Both the position numbers and the translations under genes were made by a program. From Mediterranea sp. (in: CFB group bacteria) (GTDB taxonomy: Bacteria; Bacteroidota; Bacteroidia; Bacteroidales; Bacteroidaceae), in NCBI GenBank assembly GCA_031258135.1, contig JAIRNG010000015.1:1-53078 (forward strand): DNA of 53,078 nt. The letters are read 5' to 3'. Below are positions 1 to 8,656 of this stretch, piece after piece. Within the stretch, counting starts at the first letter, position 1, and each line of letters begins with the position of its first letter. The notes below the pieces were generated by a model. That model was given only the letters and a program-made list of their open reading frames with translations. It was not told the DNA's origin and made no database searches.

Positions 1-324
1 CGGGCGGAGAAAGAAGGACTGTCCGTCGCCCACTACGACTTGCGGTTTCTCAAACCCTTAGATACGGAACTGCTGCACGAAGCAGGCCGCAAATTCAAGA
101 AGATCATCACCGTAGAAGACGGAGTCATCAACGGAGGAATGGGCGGCGCCATACTGGAATTCATGTCGGACAACGGCTACTCTCCGCTCGTCAGACGGAT
201 CGGAGCGCCCGACAAATTCATCGAACACGGTTCCATACCCGAACTGTACGAACTGTGCGGAATGAACGAAGAAGCCATTTATAAAGAATTGAAAAATATG
301 AATGGGTCTCACCTGGTAAGGTGA
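1..324 (+). CDS. dxs: 1-deoxy-D-xylulose-5-phosphate synthase, C-terminal part (partial)
   Basis: Frame 1 is open from the first base of the window, upstream of the ORF-track start, and reads [20 protein letters not shown], the start of the C-terminal transketolase-like domain of Dxs. The segment [18 protein letters not shown] is the conserved VE(D/E)...GGxG region near the end of the enzyme. Dxs is the TPP enzyme that condenses pyruvate and glyceraldehyde-3-phosphate in the first step of the MEP isoprenoid pathway. Only about the last 107 residues are present; the rest lies left of the window. The gene is followed closely by trkA and trkH on the same strand. Confidence 0.93.
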   Translation, partial: RAEKEGLSVAHYDLRFLKPLDTELLHEAGRKFKKIITVEDGVINGGMGGAILEFMSDNGYSPLVRRIGAPDKFIEHGSIPELYELCGMNEEAIYKELKNMNGSHLVR

Positions 325-366
325 ATGGGGGTCACAAGTTACGCATGAATAATAAAGGAAACAATT

Positions 367-1707
367 ATGAAGATCATCATCGCCGGCGCCGGTGCGGTAG
401 GTACACACCTCGCCAAATTGCTCTCACGCGAGAAGCAGGATATTATTCTGATAGACGACGACGAAGACAAGCTCAGTCCGTTGAGCGTCAACTTCGACCT
501 GATGACGGTGGCGGGGTCGCCCACGTCGATCAGCGCATTGGAAGATGTCGGGGTGAACGAGGCAGACCTGTTCGTCGCGGTCACTCCGGATGAAAGCCGC
601 AACGTGACGGCCTGTATGCTTGCCACGAACCTGGGCGCCGGAAAGACAGTGGCGCGCATCGACAACTACGAATACCTCCTGCCCAAAAACAAAGAATTCT
701 TCAGGAACCTCGGCGTACATTCGCTCATCTATCCCGAAATGCTGGCGGCCAAGGAGATCGTATCCTCCATGCGCATGAGCTGGGTGCGCCAATGGTGGGA
801 ATTTTGCGGAGGAACGCTCATCCTTATCGGCGCCAAGCTGCGTGAAAAAGCCGGGATACTGGACATTCCCCTCTATGAGCTGGGAGGGCCGGGCATACCC
901 TATCACGTGGTGGCCATCAAACGGGGGAACGAAACCATCATTCCACGGGGAGACGACACCCTGAAACTGCATGACATCGTTTACTTCACCACCACCCGGA
1001 AATATGTTCCATACATCCGGAAGATCGCCGGAAAAGAAGATGAGGCGGATGTGCAGAACGTCATGATCATGGGGGGCGGCCGCATAGCCGTACGAACCGC
1101 ACAATACGTTCCGGACTATATGAAAGTAAAGATCATCGAGAGCAGCGCCGAACGCTGCAACCGCCTCACCGAACTGCTGGACGACCGCGTAATGATCATC
1201 AACGGCGACGGCAGAAACATGGACATGCTCGTGGAAGAAGGACTTAAGAACACACAGGCCTTCGTGGCCCTTACCGGAAATTCCGAGACCAACATCCTGG
1301 CCTGTCTCGCCGCCAAACGCATGGGAGTGAGCAAAACAGTGGCCGAAGTGGAAAACATCGACTACATCACGATGGCGGAAAGCCTGGACATCGGTACGGT
1401 CATCAATAAAAAGATGATCACCGCCGGACACATCTACCAGATGATGCTGGACGCAGACGTTTCGAACGTGAAAAGCCTGACCTTTGCCAATGCGGACGTG
1501 GCCGAGTTCACCGTCAAACCGGAGTCCAGGATCACCAGACATCCGGTCAAAGACCTGGGATTACCCAAAGGAACGACCATCGGCGGACTGGTGCGCCAGG
1601 GAGAAGGGCAATTGGTTACGGGAGATACCATGATCCGGGCCGGCGACCACGTCGTAGTGTTCTGCCTGGACATGATGATCAAGAAGATAGAGAAATATTT
1701 CAATTGA
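367..1707 (+). CDS. trkA: Trk potassium uptake system NAD-binding protein TrkA
   Basis: The 446-residue product has the two-lobed TrkA structure. A first Rossmann RCK domain starts with IIAGAGAVGTHLAKLL near residue 3, and a second starts with VMIMGGGRIAVRTAQ near residue 232. Each is followed by a TrkA_C domain (for example KLREKAGILDIPL and EFTVKPESRITRHPVKDL). TrkA is the cytoplasmic nucleotide-binding regulator of the TrkH K+ channel. The length is normal for the two-RCK form. The gene starts 42 bp after dxs, and its stop is next to the trkH start, so the two Trk subunits are surely co-expressed. The start ATG at 367 has only a weak AAGGAAAC leader, which is normal for Bacteroidetes. Confidence 0.95.
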   Translation: MKIIIAGAGAVGTHLAKLLSREKQDIILIDDDEDKLSPLSVNFDLMTVAGSPTSISALEDVGVNEADLFVAVTPDESRNVTACMLATNLGAGKTVARIDNYEYLLPKNKEFFRNLGVHSLIYPEMLAAKEIVSSMRMSWVRQWWEFCGGTLILIGAKLREKAGILDIPLYELGGPGIPYHVVAIKRGNETIIPRGDDTLKLHDIVYFTTTRKYVPYIRKIAGKEDEADVQNVMIMGGGRIAVRTAQYVPDYMKVKIIESSAERCNRLTELLDDRVMIINGDGRNMDMLVEEGLKNTQAFVALTGNSETNILACLAAKRMGVSKTVAEVENIDYITMAESLDIGTVINKKMITAGHIYQMMLDADVSNVKSLTFANADVAEFTVKPESRITRHPVKDLGLPKGTTIGGLVRQGEGQLVTGDTMIRAGDHVVVFCLDMMIKKIEKYFN

Positions 1708-1712
1708 CGGAA

Positions 1713-3164
1713 ATGATAAATACAAAGATGATATACCGCATCATGGGGCTTCTGGTTCTCCTGGAAACCGTTATGCTGCTTTGCTGCATAGGCGTCTCGC
1801 TCTGTTACGGCGAGGATGACCTGAACAGTTTCATAATGACCACGCTTGTCACAGGGGGTGTGGGAGCCATACTGGTCTTTACCGGACGAAAAGCGGAAAG
1901 GCAATTGGGCAAGCGTGACGGAATTATCATCGTAAGCATATCGTGGGTCGTCGTATCCGTTTTCGGCATGCTGCCGTTCTACGCCAGCGGGTACATACCC
2001 GGCGTCACAAACGCATTCTTTGAAGCCATGTCGGGCTTTACCAGCACAGGCTCCAGTATCCTCGACGACGTGGAAGCCCTTCCGCATGGCCTGCTCTTCT
2101 GGCGCAGCATCATCCAATGGTTCGGCGGACTGGGCATTGTGTTCTTCACGATAGCCGTATTGCCGATCTTCGGAGTGGGGGGAATCCAGCTTTCCGCCGC
2201 CGAATCCAGCGGAGTGAACCAGGACAAGGTGCACCCCCGTATCGGAGTAACCGCCAAATGGATATGGAGTATCTACTTCGGGCTGACGCTCATTGTGATC
2301 CTGCTCTACATGGCCGGCGGAATGAGCGCCTTCGACAGTGTATGCCATGCCTTTACCACAACGGCCACAGGCGGTTTTTCAACCAAACAGGCCAGCATAG
2401 GACACTATCATTCACCCTATATCGAATATGTCACGGCCGTTTTCATGACGGCATCGGGGATCAACTTTACCCTGTTGCTGCTCTTCGTCAACCGGAAATT
2501 CAGGAAATTCTTCGCAAACTCAGAGTTGAAATGGTACCTGGCCTCCGTGGCCGTCTTCACCCTGACCATTACGGCCGGACTATATCACACCACTCCAATG
2601 GGAATAGAGGAAGCCTTCCGCAAATCCTTCTTCCAGGTGGCCTCACTTCACACCTCCACAGGATATAACACCGCCGATTACATGACATGGGAACCCGCGC
2701 TATGGGGAACATTATGTTTCCTGATGCTTATCGGCGCATGTGCCGGAAGCACGTCGGGAGGACTGAAATCCATCCGCATCGTTATCCTCGCAAAAGTGGC
2801 CCGCAATGAGTTCAGGCGGCTCATCCATCCCAATGCCGTATTGCCGGTGCGCATAAACAAACAGGTCATTCCACCCTCCATGCTTACCCATACGCTTGCC
2901 TTTATCTTTGTATATTTAGCCATTATCATCGCCGGCAGCCTCGTCATGATGGCCCTGGGCCTCGGATTTGCGGATTCGGTAGGTACGGCCATCTCGAGCA
3001 TCGGCAACATGGGCTCCGGAATAGGGCTGACAGGCCCTGCCTCTTCCTGGAACGGCCTGCCCGATCCGGCAAAATGGCTGATGGCTTTCCTGATGCTGAT
3101 CGGGCGTCTTGAACTGTTTACCGTACTGATTCTCTTCTCCCGCGGATTCTGGAAGAAAAACTGA
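1713..3164 (+). CDS. trkH: Trk potassium uptake system membrane protein TrkH
   Basis: This is a polytopic membrane protein of about 483 residues with the repeated pore motifs of the TrkH/KtrB superfamily: MSGFTSTGSSIL, TTTATGGFSTKQ, HTSTGYNTADY and IGNMGSGIGL. It forms the K+ conducting subunit, gated by TrkA. The ORF track begins at TTG 1704, which overlaps the trkA stop. I prefer ATG 1713 (MINTKMIYRIMG), with ATG 1728 as another possibility. The GxCAGSTSGGLKS(I/V)R segment after the third pore loop is also typical. The next gene (MORN protein) is convergent. Confidence 0.94.
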   Translation: MINTKMIYRIMGLLVLLETVMLLCCIGVSLCYGEDDLNSFIMTTLVTGGVGAILVFTGRKAERQLGKRDGIIIVSISWVVVSVFGMLPFYASGYIPGVTNAFFEAMSGFTSTGSSILDDVEALPHGLLFWRSIIQWFGGLGIVFFTIAVLPIFGVGGIQLSAAESSGVNQDKVHPRIGVTAKWIWSIYFGLTLIVILLYMAGGMSAFDSVCHAFTTTATGGFSTKQASIGHYHSPYIEYVTAVFMTASGINFTLLLLFVNRKFRKFFANSELKWYLASVAVFTLTITAGLYHTTPMGIEEAFRKSFFQVASLHTSTGYNTADYMTWEPALWGTLCFLMLIGACAGSTSGGLKSIRIVILAKVARNEFRRLIHPNAVLPVRINKQVIPPSMLTHTLAFIFVYLAIIIAGSLVMMALGLGFADSVGTAISSIGNMGSGIGLTGPASSWNGLPDPAKWLMAFLMLIGRLELFTVLILFSRGFWKKN

Positions 3165-3193
3165 AAGCTCACTTAATACACCGGTAAAGAAGT

Positions 3194-4309
3194 TTACGGA
3201 TTTACCGCTCCAACCCTGGGGGACGCGGAGCCGGTTCTGTGTCCCTGCCTGAAATTACCCTCGAAGGTTTTGCCGTTCTTATCGGTCTCCACCCCCTTGC
3301 CTTCCTTCAGTCCGTTCACAAAGTGGCCTTCGTATCGCGTTCCGTCGGAAAGGATCAGTTTTCCATAGCCATTGGGCTTATCATTACGCCATTCGCCGTC
3401 ATAGACATCGCCGTTGCTCCATTTGTACACGCCATACCCGCTACGGACGCCATTCACCCAATATCCGTCGTATCGCGTTCCGGACGCCCAGACAAAGACA
3501 CCCTTGCCGTCGGGCAACCCATCCTTAAAATTACCCGTGTACGTATCGCCGTTTGCATCATAGAAAGCGCCCCGTCCGGTACGTACGCCATGCAGGTAAG
3601 AGCCTTCATAACGGTCGCCGCCGCTGAAACTGAACGTTCCTCTTCCATGTTGCAGGTCATTTTCAAACTCCCCTACGTATCTATCGCCCGAAGCATATTC
3701 GAATGTTCCCTGTCCATGGCGAACATCATCCTTCCAATATCCGTTATAGTTGGATTCATCGCTCCAGGTCATCACACCTCTGCCGTTCTTGCGGTCATCC
3801 CTCCATTCGCCCACATACCGGGTTCCGTTTTTCCATACGTACGTACCTTCGCCCTCGCGCAGGTTATTTTCCCAATTACCGACATAGTAATCTCCGTTAT
3901 GATAATACATGCGCCCCATCCCCTGACGGGAGTTCATGTACCATAAACCTTCGTACCGGTTATTGTCGACAAAACGGACTGTCCCCCGTCCATGCCGTTG
4001 GTCCTGCAACCAGTCGCCTTCATATCTTTCCCCGCTGAAGAGGGTATATACGCCATGACCTTCCCGTTTTCCCTTTACATATCCGCCTTCATACACATCG
4101 CCGTTCTTAAAGACCGTCCTGCCTTTACCGTTGGGCCTGCCTTTCGCAAGCTCCCCGGTATAGACGGAACCATCTTTAAAGGTATAGGCGCCAATCTTGA
4201 CTTCGCTTGAGAACACGTCTTTTATTTTACTCAGGAACCCGCCGTTTTGCGCATGGGCCGCGGCCTGGCCGCAAGCAATACAGATCAATAGCGTATATAA
4301 ATATTTCAT
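3194..4309 (-). CDS. Secreted MORN-repeat protein
   Basis: The product has 371 residues, with an N-terminal signal peptide (MKYLYTLLICIACGQAAAHA) followed by about 14 consecutive MORN repeats of 23 residues. Each has the pattern Y-x-G-x-(W/F)-...-G-x-G, for example RYEGDWLQDQRHGRG. MORN repeats form an extended beta-hairpin solenoid; in bacteria the function is usually unknown. The signal peptide places it in the periplasm or at the outer membrane. The start lies 3 bp after the tadA stop, so it is probably the third gene of the RHH-like/tadA/MORN unit. The repeated protein gives long antisense shadow ORFs on the plus strand, which I left out. The function is not known. Confidence 0.88.
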   Translation of the reverse strand: MKYLYTLLICIACGQAAAHAQNGGFLSKIKDVFSSEVKIGAYTFKDGSVYTGELAKGRPNGKGRTVFKNGDVYEGGYVKGKREGHGVYTLFSGERYEGDWLQDQRHGRGTVRFVDNNRYEGLWYMNSRQGMGRMYYHNGDYYVGNWENNLREGEGTYVWKNGTRYVGEWRDDRKNGRGVMTWSDESNYNGYWKDDVRHGQGTFEYASGDRYVGEFENDLQHGRGTFSFSGGDRYEGSYLHGVRTGRGAFYDANGDTYTGNFKDGLPDGKGVFVWASGTRYDGYWVNGVRSGYGVYKWSNGDVYDGEWRNDKPNGYGKLILSDGTRYEGHFVNGLKEGKGVETDKNGKTFEGNFRQGHRTGSASPRVGAVNP

Positions 4310-4312
4310 CTT

Positions 4313-4753
4313 TCAACGTTTAAGCAAAAAAAACTCTTTTATCTTTCGTGAACATTCATCGGCCATAACGCCCGGTACGACTTCGGTCTTAGGATGCAGC
4401 GCATGCGGTGCATAACGCCGGTATCCGCGTTTCTCGTCGGAAGCCCCAAAGATCAGACGCCCGGTCTGCGCCCAGGCGATGGCTCCAGCGCACATCACGC
4501 AAGGCTCTACGGTGACGTAAAGCGCACAATCATTCAGGTATTTCCCTCCGAGTGCATGGGATGCAGCGGTGATGGCCTGCATCTCGGCATGTGCGGTAAC
4601 ATCGTTCAGCGCTTCGGTCAAGTTGCAGGCGCGGGCTATGATCCGTCCTTTACAGACTACGATCGCCCCGACAGGCACTTCACCCCTTGCGGCCGCTTTA
4701 TCGGCTTCGATCAGCGCCTGCTTCATAAAACCGGCATCATCCGTTATGGTCAT
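4313..4753 (-). CDS. tadA: tRNA-specific adenosine deaminase (A34 to I34)
   Basis: The 146-residue product has the cytidine/deoxycytidylate deaminase zinc fold. HAEMQAI gives the zinc His and the proton-shuttling Glu, and PCVMCAGAI gives the two zinc Cys. The family member that fits this length is TadA, which deaminates the wobble adenosine of tRNA-Arg(ACG). A more general nucleoside deaminase is possible. The start ATG overlaps the upstream small gene by 4 bp, so translation is probably coupled. Confidence 0.85.
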   Translation of the reverse strand: MTITDDAGFMKQALIEADKAAARGEVPVGAIVVCKGRIIARACNLTEALNDVTAHAEMQAITAASHALGGKYLNDCALYVTVEPCVMCAGAIAWAQTGRLIFGASDEKRGYRRYAPHALHPKTEVVPGVMADECSRKIKEFFLLKR

Positions 4754-4983
4754 CGTCGCATATCGTGTTCACCGAAGAGAGTCGGATAATCCTCTTCCAT
4801 GTTTTTATACACAAACATGAAAATCGTTTCGCGCAACCAGCGTGACTTATTTGTTATTTTGTATTTCTCAAGATAACGGTCCACGATTTTCTGCTCGTCT
4901 TCACTCATCAGACACGTCATGCGTAACTGCCTTTTGGGTTCGGCAACAGAAGCTTTTGCACACTTTTTATCTCTCTTCTTCAT
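4750..4983 (-). CDS. Small basic protein, ribbon-helix-helix/MobC-like
   Basis: The product has 77 residues with a lysine/arginine-rich N-terminus (MKKRDKKCAKASVAEPKRQL) and then RMTCLMSEDEQKIVDRYLEKYKITNKSRWLRET. That arrangement of one strand and two helices resembles RHH DNA-binding proteins and MobC-type accessory proteins. It is the first gene of the minus-strand unit with tadA (4 bp overlap) and has its own -7 box. No relaxase or plasmid gene is nearby, so a mobilization role is unlikely here. It may be a small regulator. The exact family is uncertain. Confidence 0.6.
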   Translation of the reverse strand: MKKRDKKCAKASVAEPKRQLRMTCLMSEDEQKIVDRYLEKYKITNKSRWLRETIFMFVYKNMEEDYPTLFGEHDMRR

Positions 4984-4993
4984 AATTCTTTCG

Positions 4994-5001
4994 CAAAATT
5001 A
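4994..5001 (-). promoter_or_regulatory. -7 promoter box for the RHH-like/tadA/MORN unit
   Basis: On the minus strand the sequence reads TAATTTTG, matching the Bacteroidetes TAnnTTTG box, 10 bp before the ATG at 4983. A divergent box for yraN lies 34 bp away. Confidence 0.55.
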
Positions 5002-5035
5002 CTTTTACTTCTTTAATTTCAAAGCATAAAATAAG

Positions 5036-5043
5036 TAAATTTG
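5036..5043 (+). promoter_or_regulatory. -7 promoter box for yraN
   Basis: TAAATTTG matches TAnnTTTG and ends 14 bp before the ATG at 5058. Both divergent boxes are followed by CGAAA. Confidence 0.55.
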
Positions 5044-5057
5044 CGAAAAACAACATA

Positions 5058-5423
5058 ATGGCATACCACAATACATTAGGCGAAGCCGGCGAGAAAGCGG
5101 CGGCAGCGTATCTGGAAAAGCTCGGTTATCACATTTGCCACAGGAACTGGCGCAAAGGACGCCTGGAACTGGATATTGTTGCAACCGACGGAAACGAGTT
5201 GATTGTCGTGGAAGTAAAAACCCGGACGGATACGGCGCATATCCTTCCGCAGGAGGCTGTTACGCGGCAAAAGGTCAGGCGTACGGTCATAGCTGCCGAC
5301 GCCTATCTGAAAACATTCCGGACGGATGCTCCCGTACGGTTCGACATTATCAGCATAGTAGGCCGTGAGGGCCATTTCAAAATAGAACACATAAAAGAGG
5401 CTTTTTATCCTCCTGTATTTTAA
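5058..5423 (+). CDS. yraN: YraN family (UPF0102) endonuclease-like protein
   Basis: The 121-residue product has the standard YraN layout: GEKAAAAYLEKLGYHICHRNWR at the N-terminus, then LELDIVATDGNELIVVEVKTR, which holds the D...ExK pattern of the PD-(D/E)XK/Holliday-junction-resolvase-like fold. The biochemical role is not settled in most species. The length is normal. It is the first gene of a plus-strand unit with the YjbR-like gene and birA. Confidence 0.88.
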   Translation: MAYHNTLGEAGEKAAAAYLEKLGYHICHRNWRKGRLELDIVATDGNELIVVEVKTRTDTAHILPQEAVTRQKVRRTVIAADAYLKTFRTDAPVRFDIISIVGREGHFKIEHIKEAFYPPVF

Positions 5424-5461
5424 CCGGAGGTCGAAATGCGGATTATCATTCAATACTCAAA

Positions 5462-5815
5462 ATGGATATAGAATCGGTCAGAGCGTATTGTTTAAGCAAG
5501 AAAGCGGCAACAGAGGGTTTTCCTTTTGATGACGATTCGCTTGTCTTTAAGGTTATGGGCAAGATGTTCGCCCTGATCAGTCTTGGGCGGGCAGACAGAA
5601 TCGCGCTCAAGTGCGACCCGGAATATGCGCTTGAACTGCGTGACGACTATAACGGGGTAGAAGGCGCTTACCACTTCAACAAGAAGTACTGGAACCAGGT
5701 CTTTCTCGACAGGGATGTGGACGACAAATTGCTTAAGCGCCTGATCGATCATTCATACGACGAGGTTCTCAGGAAGTTCACGAAGAAAATACGTACCGAA
5801 TATGACAAACTTTAA
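5462..5815 (+). CDS. MmcQ/YjbR family DNA-binding-like protein
   Basis: The 117-residue product begins MDIESVRAYCLSKKAATEGFPF and has the typical KVMGKMFAL, LKCDPE and HFNKKYWNQVFLD blocks of the MmcQ/YjbR (CyaY-like fold) family. Family members have a double-wing DNA-binding-like fold, but the function is poorly known. The gene lies 38 bp after yraN and overlaps the birA start by 14 bp, so the three are probably translated from one message. Confidence 0.85.
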   Translation: MDIESVRAYCLSKKAATEGFPFDDDSLVFKVMGKMFALISLGRADRIALKCDPEYALELRDDYNGVEGAYHFNKKYWNQVFLDRDVDDKLLKRLIDHSYDEVLRKFTKKIRTEYDKL

Positions 5816-6566
5816 TGCGCCTGTTTTCCATGTAACGGAGACAGACTCTACCAACAATTACCTGAACGTCCTTTCACTCAAGGAAAACCCGGAAGAGTTC
5901 ACCGTGATCACCGCTGATTTTCAGACAGCGGGCAAAGGACAACGGGGAAAGGGCTGGGAGTCGGAAGCGGGGAAGAACCTGCTTTTCAGCATGGTGATGT
6001 ATCCGGCGTTCCTGAAACCGCGAAAACAATTCCTCCTCTCACAGACCATAGCGCTGGCCATCAAAGAGGAACTCGACACCTTTTCGGGCGGGTTCTCCAT
6101 CAAGTGGCCAAACGATATATACTGGCGCGAAAAGAAAATCTGCGGCATATTGATTGAGAATGAGCTGCTGGGCGACGCTATCAAAAAGAGCGTCGCCGGC
6201 ATAGGTATAAACATCAATCAGGAACAGTTTCACAGTTCGGCCCCCAATCCGGTTTCCTTACGGCAGATCACAGGAAAGCCGCAGCGTAAGGACTACATCT
6301 TAGGACACGTCATCGACCGGATCATGGAAAACTATACCTTATTAAAAGAGGGAAAGACGGAACTGCTGACCGAACGTTATCATAACGCCCTTTACCGTAA
6401 AGAGGGGATGTATCCGTACCGGGATAACTCAGGGGACTTTATGGCGCGTATCGTATGTGTCAGGCCCGAAGGAACGCTCATGCTGAAGGATGAGAAGGGA
6501 AACGAAAGAGGGTATGCTTTTAAGGAAGTACAATATGTTCCGGTTCATCCGGCAAATACTTTTTGA
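5802..6566 (+). CDS. birA: Biotin--[acetyl-CoA-carboxylase] ligase
   Basis: The 254-residue product has the catalytic and C-terminal domains of BirA. TDSTNNYL at the N-terminus and GKGQRGKGWESEAGKNLLFSM (biotinyl-AMP loop) are followed by IKWPNDIYWREKKICGILIE. It attaches biotin to carboxylase carrier proteins. There is no N-terminal HTH domain, so this is a monofunctional ligase and not a biotin-operon repressor. The gene overlaps the upstream YjbR-like gene by 14 bp. A two-unit copy of the 21-bp repeat begins immediately after the stop. Confidence 0.92.
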   Translation: MTNFNAPVFHVTETDSTNNYLNVLSLKENPEEFTVITADFQTAGKGQRGKGWESEAGKNLLFSMVMYPAFLKPRKQFLLSQTIALAIKEELDTFSGGFSIKWPNDIYWREKKICGILIENELLGDAIKKSVAGIGININQEQFHSSAPNPVSLRQITGKPQRKDYILGHVIDRIMENYTLLKEGKTELLTERYHNALYRKEGMYPYRDNSGDFMARIVCVRPEGTLMLKDEKGNERGYAFKEVQYVPVHPANTF

Positions 6567-6610
6567 TTTTTGCAAGCAACTTTTTGAAATCTGCAGGCAG
6601 CTTTTTCCTG
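6567..6610 (-). repeat. Two units of the 21-bp palindromic repeat family
   Basis: Two units with a 21 bp period (GCAAGCAAC at 6572 and GCAGGCAGC at 6593) are the reverse complement of the units at 23641-23780; the second matches them exactly. They start right at the birA stop codon. Confidence 0.75.
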
Positions 6611-6748
6611 AGTTTGGTGCTGGGACCTCCAAATTAGAATTCAAAGATTTTAGCTAATTTCTTTTGCTCCTCTGATATTAGTATCGTTTTGCTAACCACT
6701 TCTCCCGTTGATGGGACTTTTCCTGACTTCGTCAATGGGACTCCCAAG
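6611..6748. other. Non-coding tail of the IS relic
   Basis: No gene is visible. Two imperfect copies of GGGACCTCCAAATTAGAATTC-like sequence (near 6624 and 6739) flank this stretch. They could be remains of an insertion sequence end, but I cannot define a terminal inverted repeat. Confidence 0.35.
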
Positions 6749-7258
6749 TTAAAATTCGGAAAGAATTAACGGTGTGAGCATCCTCTGCTCATGGGTCGGA
6801 AACATTACTTGTTGCTTTGTCTGTCCATCGGTCATATTGATGGTTACCATAGATATTGTTTTGGCAATATTCATCACTTTGTCTACACTCAGCTCAATTC
6901 CCAACATCCGTAGTATTCTCTCAAGTTCTTTGTAAACTTTATATGCCATAAAGCAGATGCAGATGTGCGCCTCTATACGTCGCCCTGTAAAGTGGAAAAC
7001 CGGACGTGTTTCCAATGTCCCTTTTGATACCCGGAATGCTCGCTCTACAACCCAGAGTCCGTGATACTGCCTTATGACTTCACAGGCATCCGGATTGGTA
7101 TTGGTCACATAGCTTTTCAATCCGTCCCATCCGGCATTCCCGGCTATTCTTGCCTGGTCAATGTTCACCATAACATCGCTCTCTATCACAAGAAATTTGT
7201 TGACACCAAAAGAAGAAGAATCAAAATAACTTACGCGTTTAATATCTGTCAATTACAT
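6749..7258 (-). pseudogene. IS1634/IS4-type transposase, C-terminal relic
   Basis: About 167 codons remain, with the end of a DDE transposase of the IS1634 type. WDGLKSYVTNTN is followed by YHGLWVVERAFRVSKGTLE, which contains the Y-x(2)-LW-x-VE-x-(A/S)FR signature around the catalytic Glu, and then RRIEAHICICFMAYKVYKELE. Intact family members are several hundred residues longer. The N-terminal two thirds, including the first catalytic Asp residues, are missing, and no open frame continues upstream. It is a dead fragment at the downstream end of the polysaccharide export operon. Confidence 0.8.
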
Positions 7259-7468
7259 CTTTTGCCCAGTAAGAAGTGATGAAGTCAGGAAATTGTAAAT
7301 GGTCTGATTGTAAATGGTCTGATCGTAAATAGCCGCAGGCGTCTGCGGCAGATCGCCGTAAGCTACGTGGAGCAAAAACATGTATGTGTTGGCTCGCCGA
7401 CATCGTCGGGAATCTGAAAAACATGTATGTGACGGCCCATCGACGATTTTCGCTCCGGAATAAAATTA
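7259..7468. repeat. Intergenic repeats (15-bp GTCTGATTGTAAAT type and ACATGTATGT type)
   Basis: There is no gene here. At about 7294-7332 the unit GGTCTGATTGTAAAT is tandemly repeated; related copies occur at about 22132-22180 and 30921-30950. Further on, two copies of AAAAACATGTATGTG about 50 bp apart precede GC-rich hairpin-like sequence. Confidence 0.6.
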
Positions 7469-7549
7469 AAAAAATCCGTGTGATCCGTGAAATCCGTGTC
7501 CTTTAATCATATCCAAGGACATGGATTTCACGGATCACACGGATTTTTT
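7469..7549. terminator. Long inverted repeat, likely bidirectional terminator
   Basis: The arms at 7469-7503 and 7515-7549 are about 35 nt each and complementary with one mismatch, separated by an 11-nt loop. Each arm carries three copies of ATCCGTG-like sequence, and the 3' end reads GGATTTTTTA. It lies just after the wzz-like stop and could terminate transcription in both directions. The same motif is a common Bacteroidetes intergenic repeat. Confidence 0.7.
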
Positions 7550-7596
7550 AGTTTTATAATCTGCGGGAATCTGCGGCTCAAAAAGACGTTTCAAAA

Positions 7597-8652
7597 CTAT
7601 TTCCTTTCCTTCCTCCAACTTTTCACCAGGTCTTTTACAAACAATATCCAGCCTGCGCTTCCTACACCCGCTAAAAACACAAAACCGATAAGGATCATCA
7701 TTTTATTGGGCTTGGCCGGACGTAAGGACACCGTAGCCGGTTGTACAACCGTATATACCGGAGTTATTTCCTGGACTTTCGCCCTGGCCATTTGCAATTG
7801 CTGGGCAACCTGGTTATAAATATTATAGGCTAATGACATCTCGTTCCGCAGACGTTCCTGTTCCGTCAGCCGGCTTTGCAGGATCACGTTCTGGTTCCCA
7901 TCCACATAGTCCGCATATTTTTTCTGCGCCGCAAAATAATCCGCCCTGGCTTCACGATACAGCTTTTCGGTAAAAGCCAGGTCATGCTTGGCCTTATTGG
8001 TCCGATAGTCCGTAATGTAATTCTGTAGCTTAATCATCACGGTGTCCGTTAACGTCGCAGAGATCAACGGGTCCTGCATGGTAACGGAAATCGTTGTTAT
8101 TCCGGTTTTCTTATCGATAGCCACGGATATGCGCCGGCTCAACGCCTCGGCGATACCGGCTTCCTCCGGAGTCAGCCTGAACGGATCCGGAACGCGGTCA
8201 ACTTCTTCCGGTCGCTCCCTGAACAGGGCCAGGAGTTTGAACGGGGCGGAAAGAACCGCACTCCACCACGGGGAACGTTGATGTTCGTCCAGATAGTCAT
8301 AAAGGGTAGTCTCACAGGCGCCCTCCATATCCTTTACCCGTACGCCGAACAATTCGGTCAGAAACGGAGTCGAGCTGACAATGTCGGGATAAAGCGCCGG
8401 CGAAAGAGCATCTTCTCCGGTGGAATTTCCCAGGTTAATACCCGCTATGGCGGCAAGCGCCCCCATATTACCCGCATTCGATTTGGAACTCGATTCCGGC
8501 GCCAGCGTTATACTCGTTTCATATTCACGGGGAATGCTGAATGCAACAATAATACCTGCAACCGCTGCTATACCACACCACTTAAAGATCAGTTTACGCC
8601 CAGCCCAGACTTTCTGCGCAAGTTCTATCAGATCAATTTCCTGCTCTTCCAT
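7597..8652 (-). CDS. Wzz-type polysaccharide chain-length/copolymerase protein
   Basis: The product has about 351 residues with an N-terminal cytoplasmic stretch (MEEQEIDLIELAQKVWAGR), a first membrane helix (WCGIAAVAGIIVAFSIP), a long periplasmic region with coiled-coil character, and a second helix near the C-terminus (MMILIGFVFLAGVGSAGWILF) after the proline-rich PATVSLRPAKPNK motif. This is the Wzz/PCP layout without a kinase domain. These proteins set chain length in O-antigen or capsule export. I chose ATG 8652, 4 bp after the upstream stop; the ORF-track ATG at 8673 overlaps the upstream gene. It pairs with the Wza-like gene, but no glycosyltransferase cluster follows. Confidence 0.88.
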   Translation of the reverse strand: MEEQEIDLIELAQKVWAGRKLIFKWCGIAAVAGIIVAFSIPREYETSITLAPESSSKSNAGNMGALAAIAGINLGNSTGEDALSPALYPDIVSSTPFLTELFGVRVKDMEGACETTLYDYLDEHQRSPWWSAVLSAPFKLLALFRERPEEVDRVPDPFRLTPEEAGIAEALSRRISVAIDKKTGITTISVTMQDPLISATLTDTVMIKLQNYITDYRTNKAKHDLAFTEKLYREARADYFAAQKKYADYVDGNQNVILQSRLTEQERLRNEMSLAYNIYNQVAQQLQMARAKVQEITPVYTVVQPATVSLRPAKPNKMMILIGFVFLAGVGSAGWILFVKDLVKSWRKERK

Positions 8653-8656
8653 CCGC

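Noticed and set aside
424-1542. 372-codon minus-strand ORF
   Set aside because: Shadow of trkA, which has full family motifs on the plus strand.
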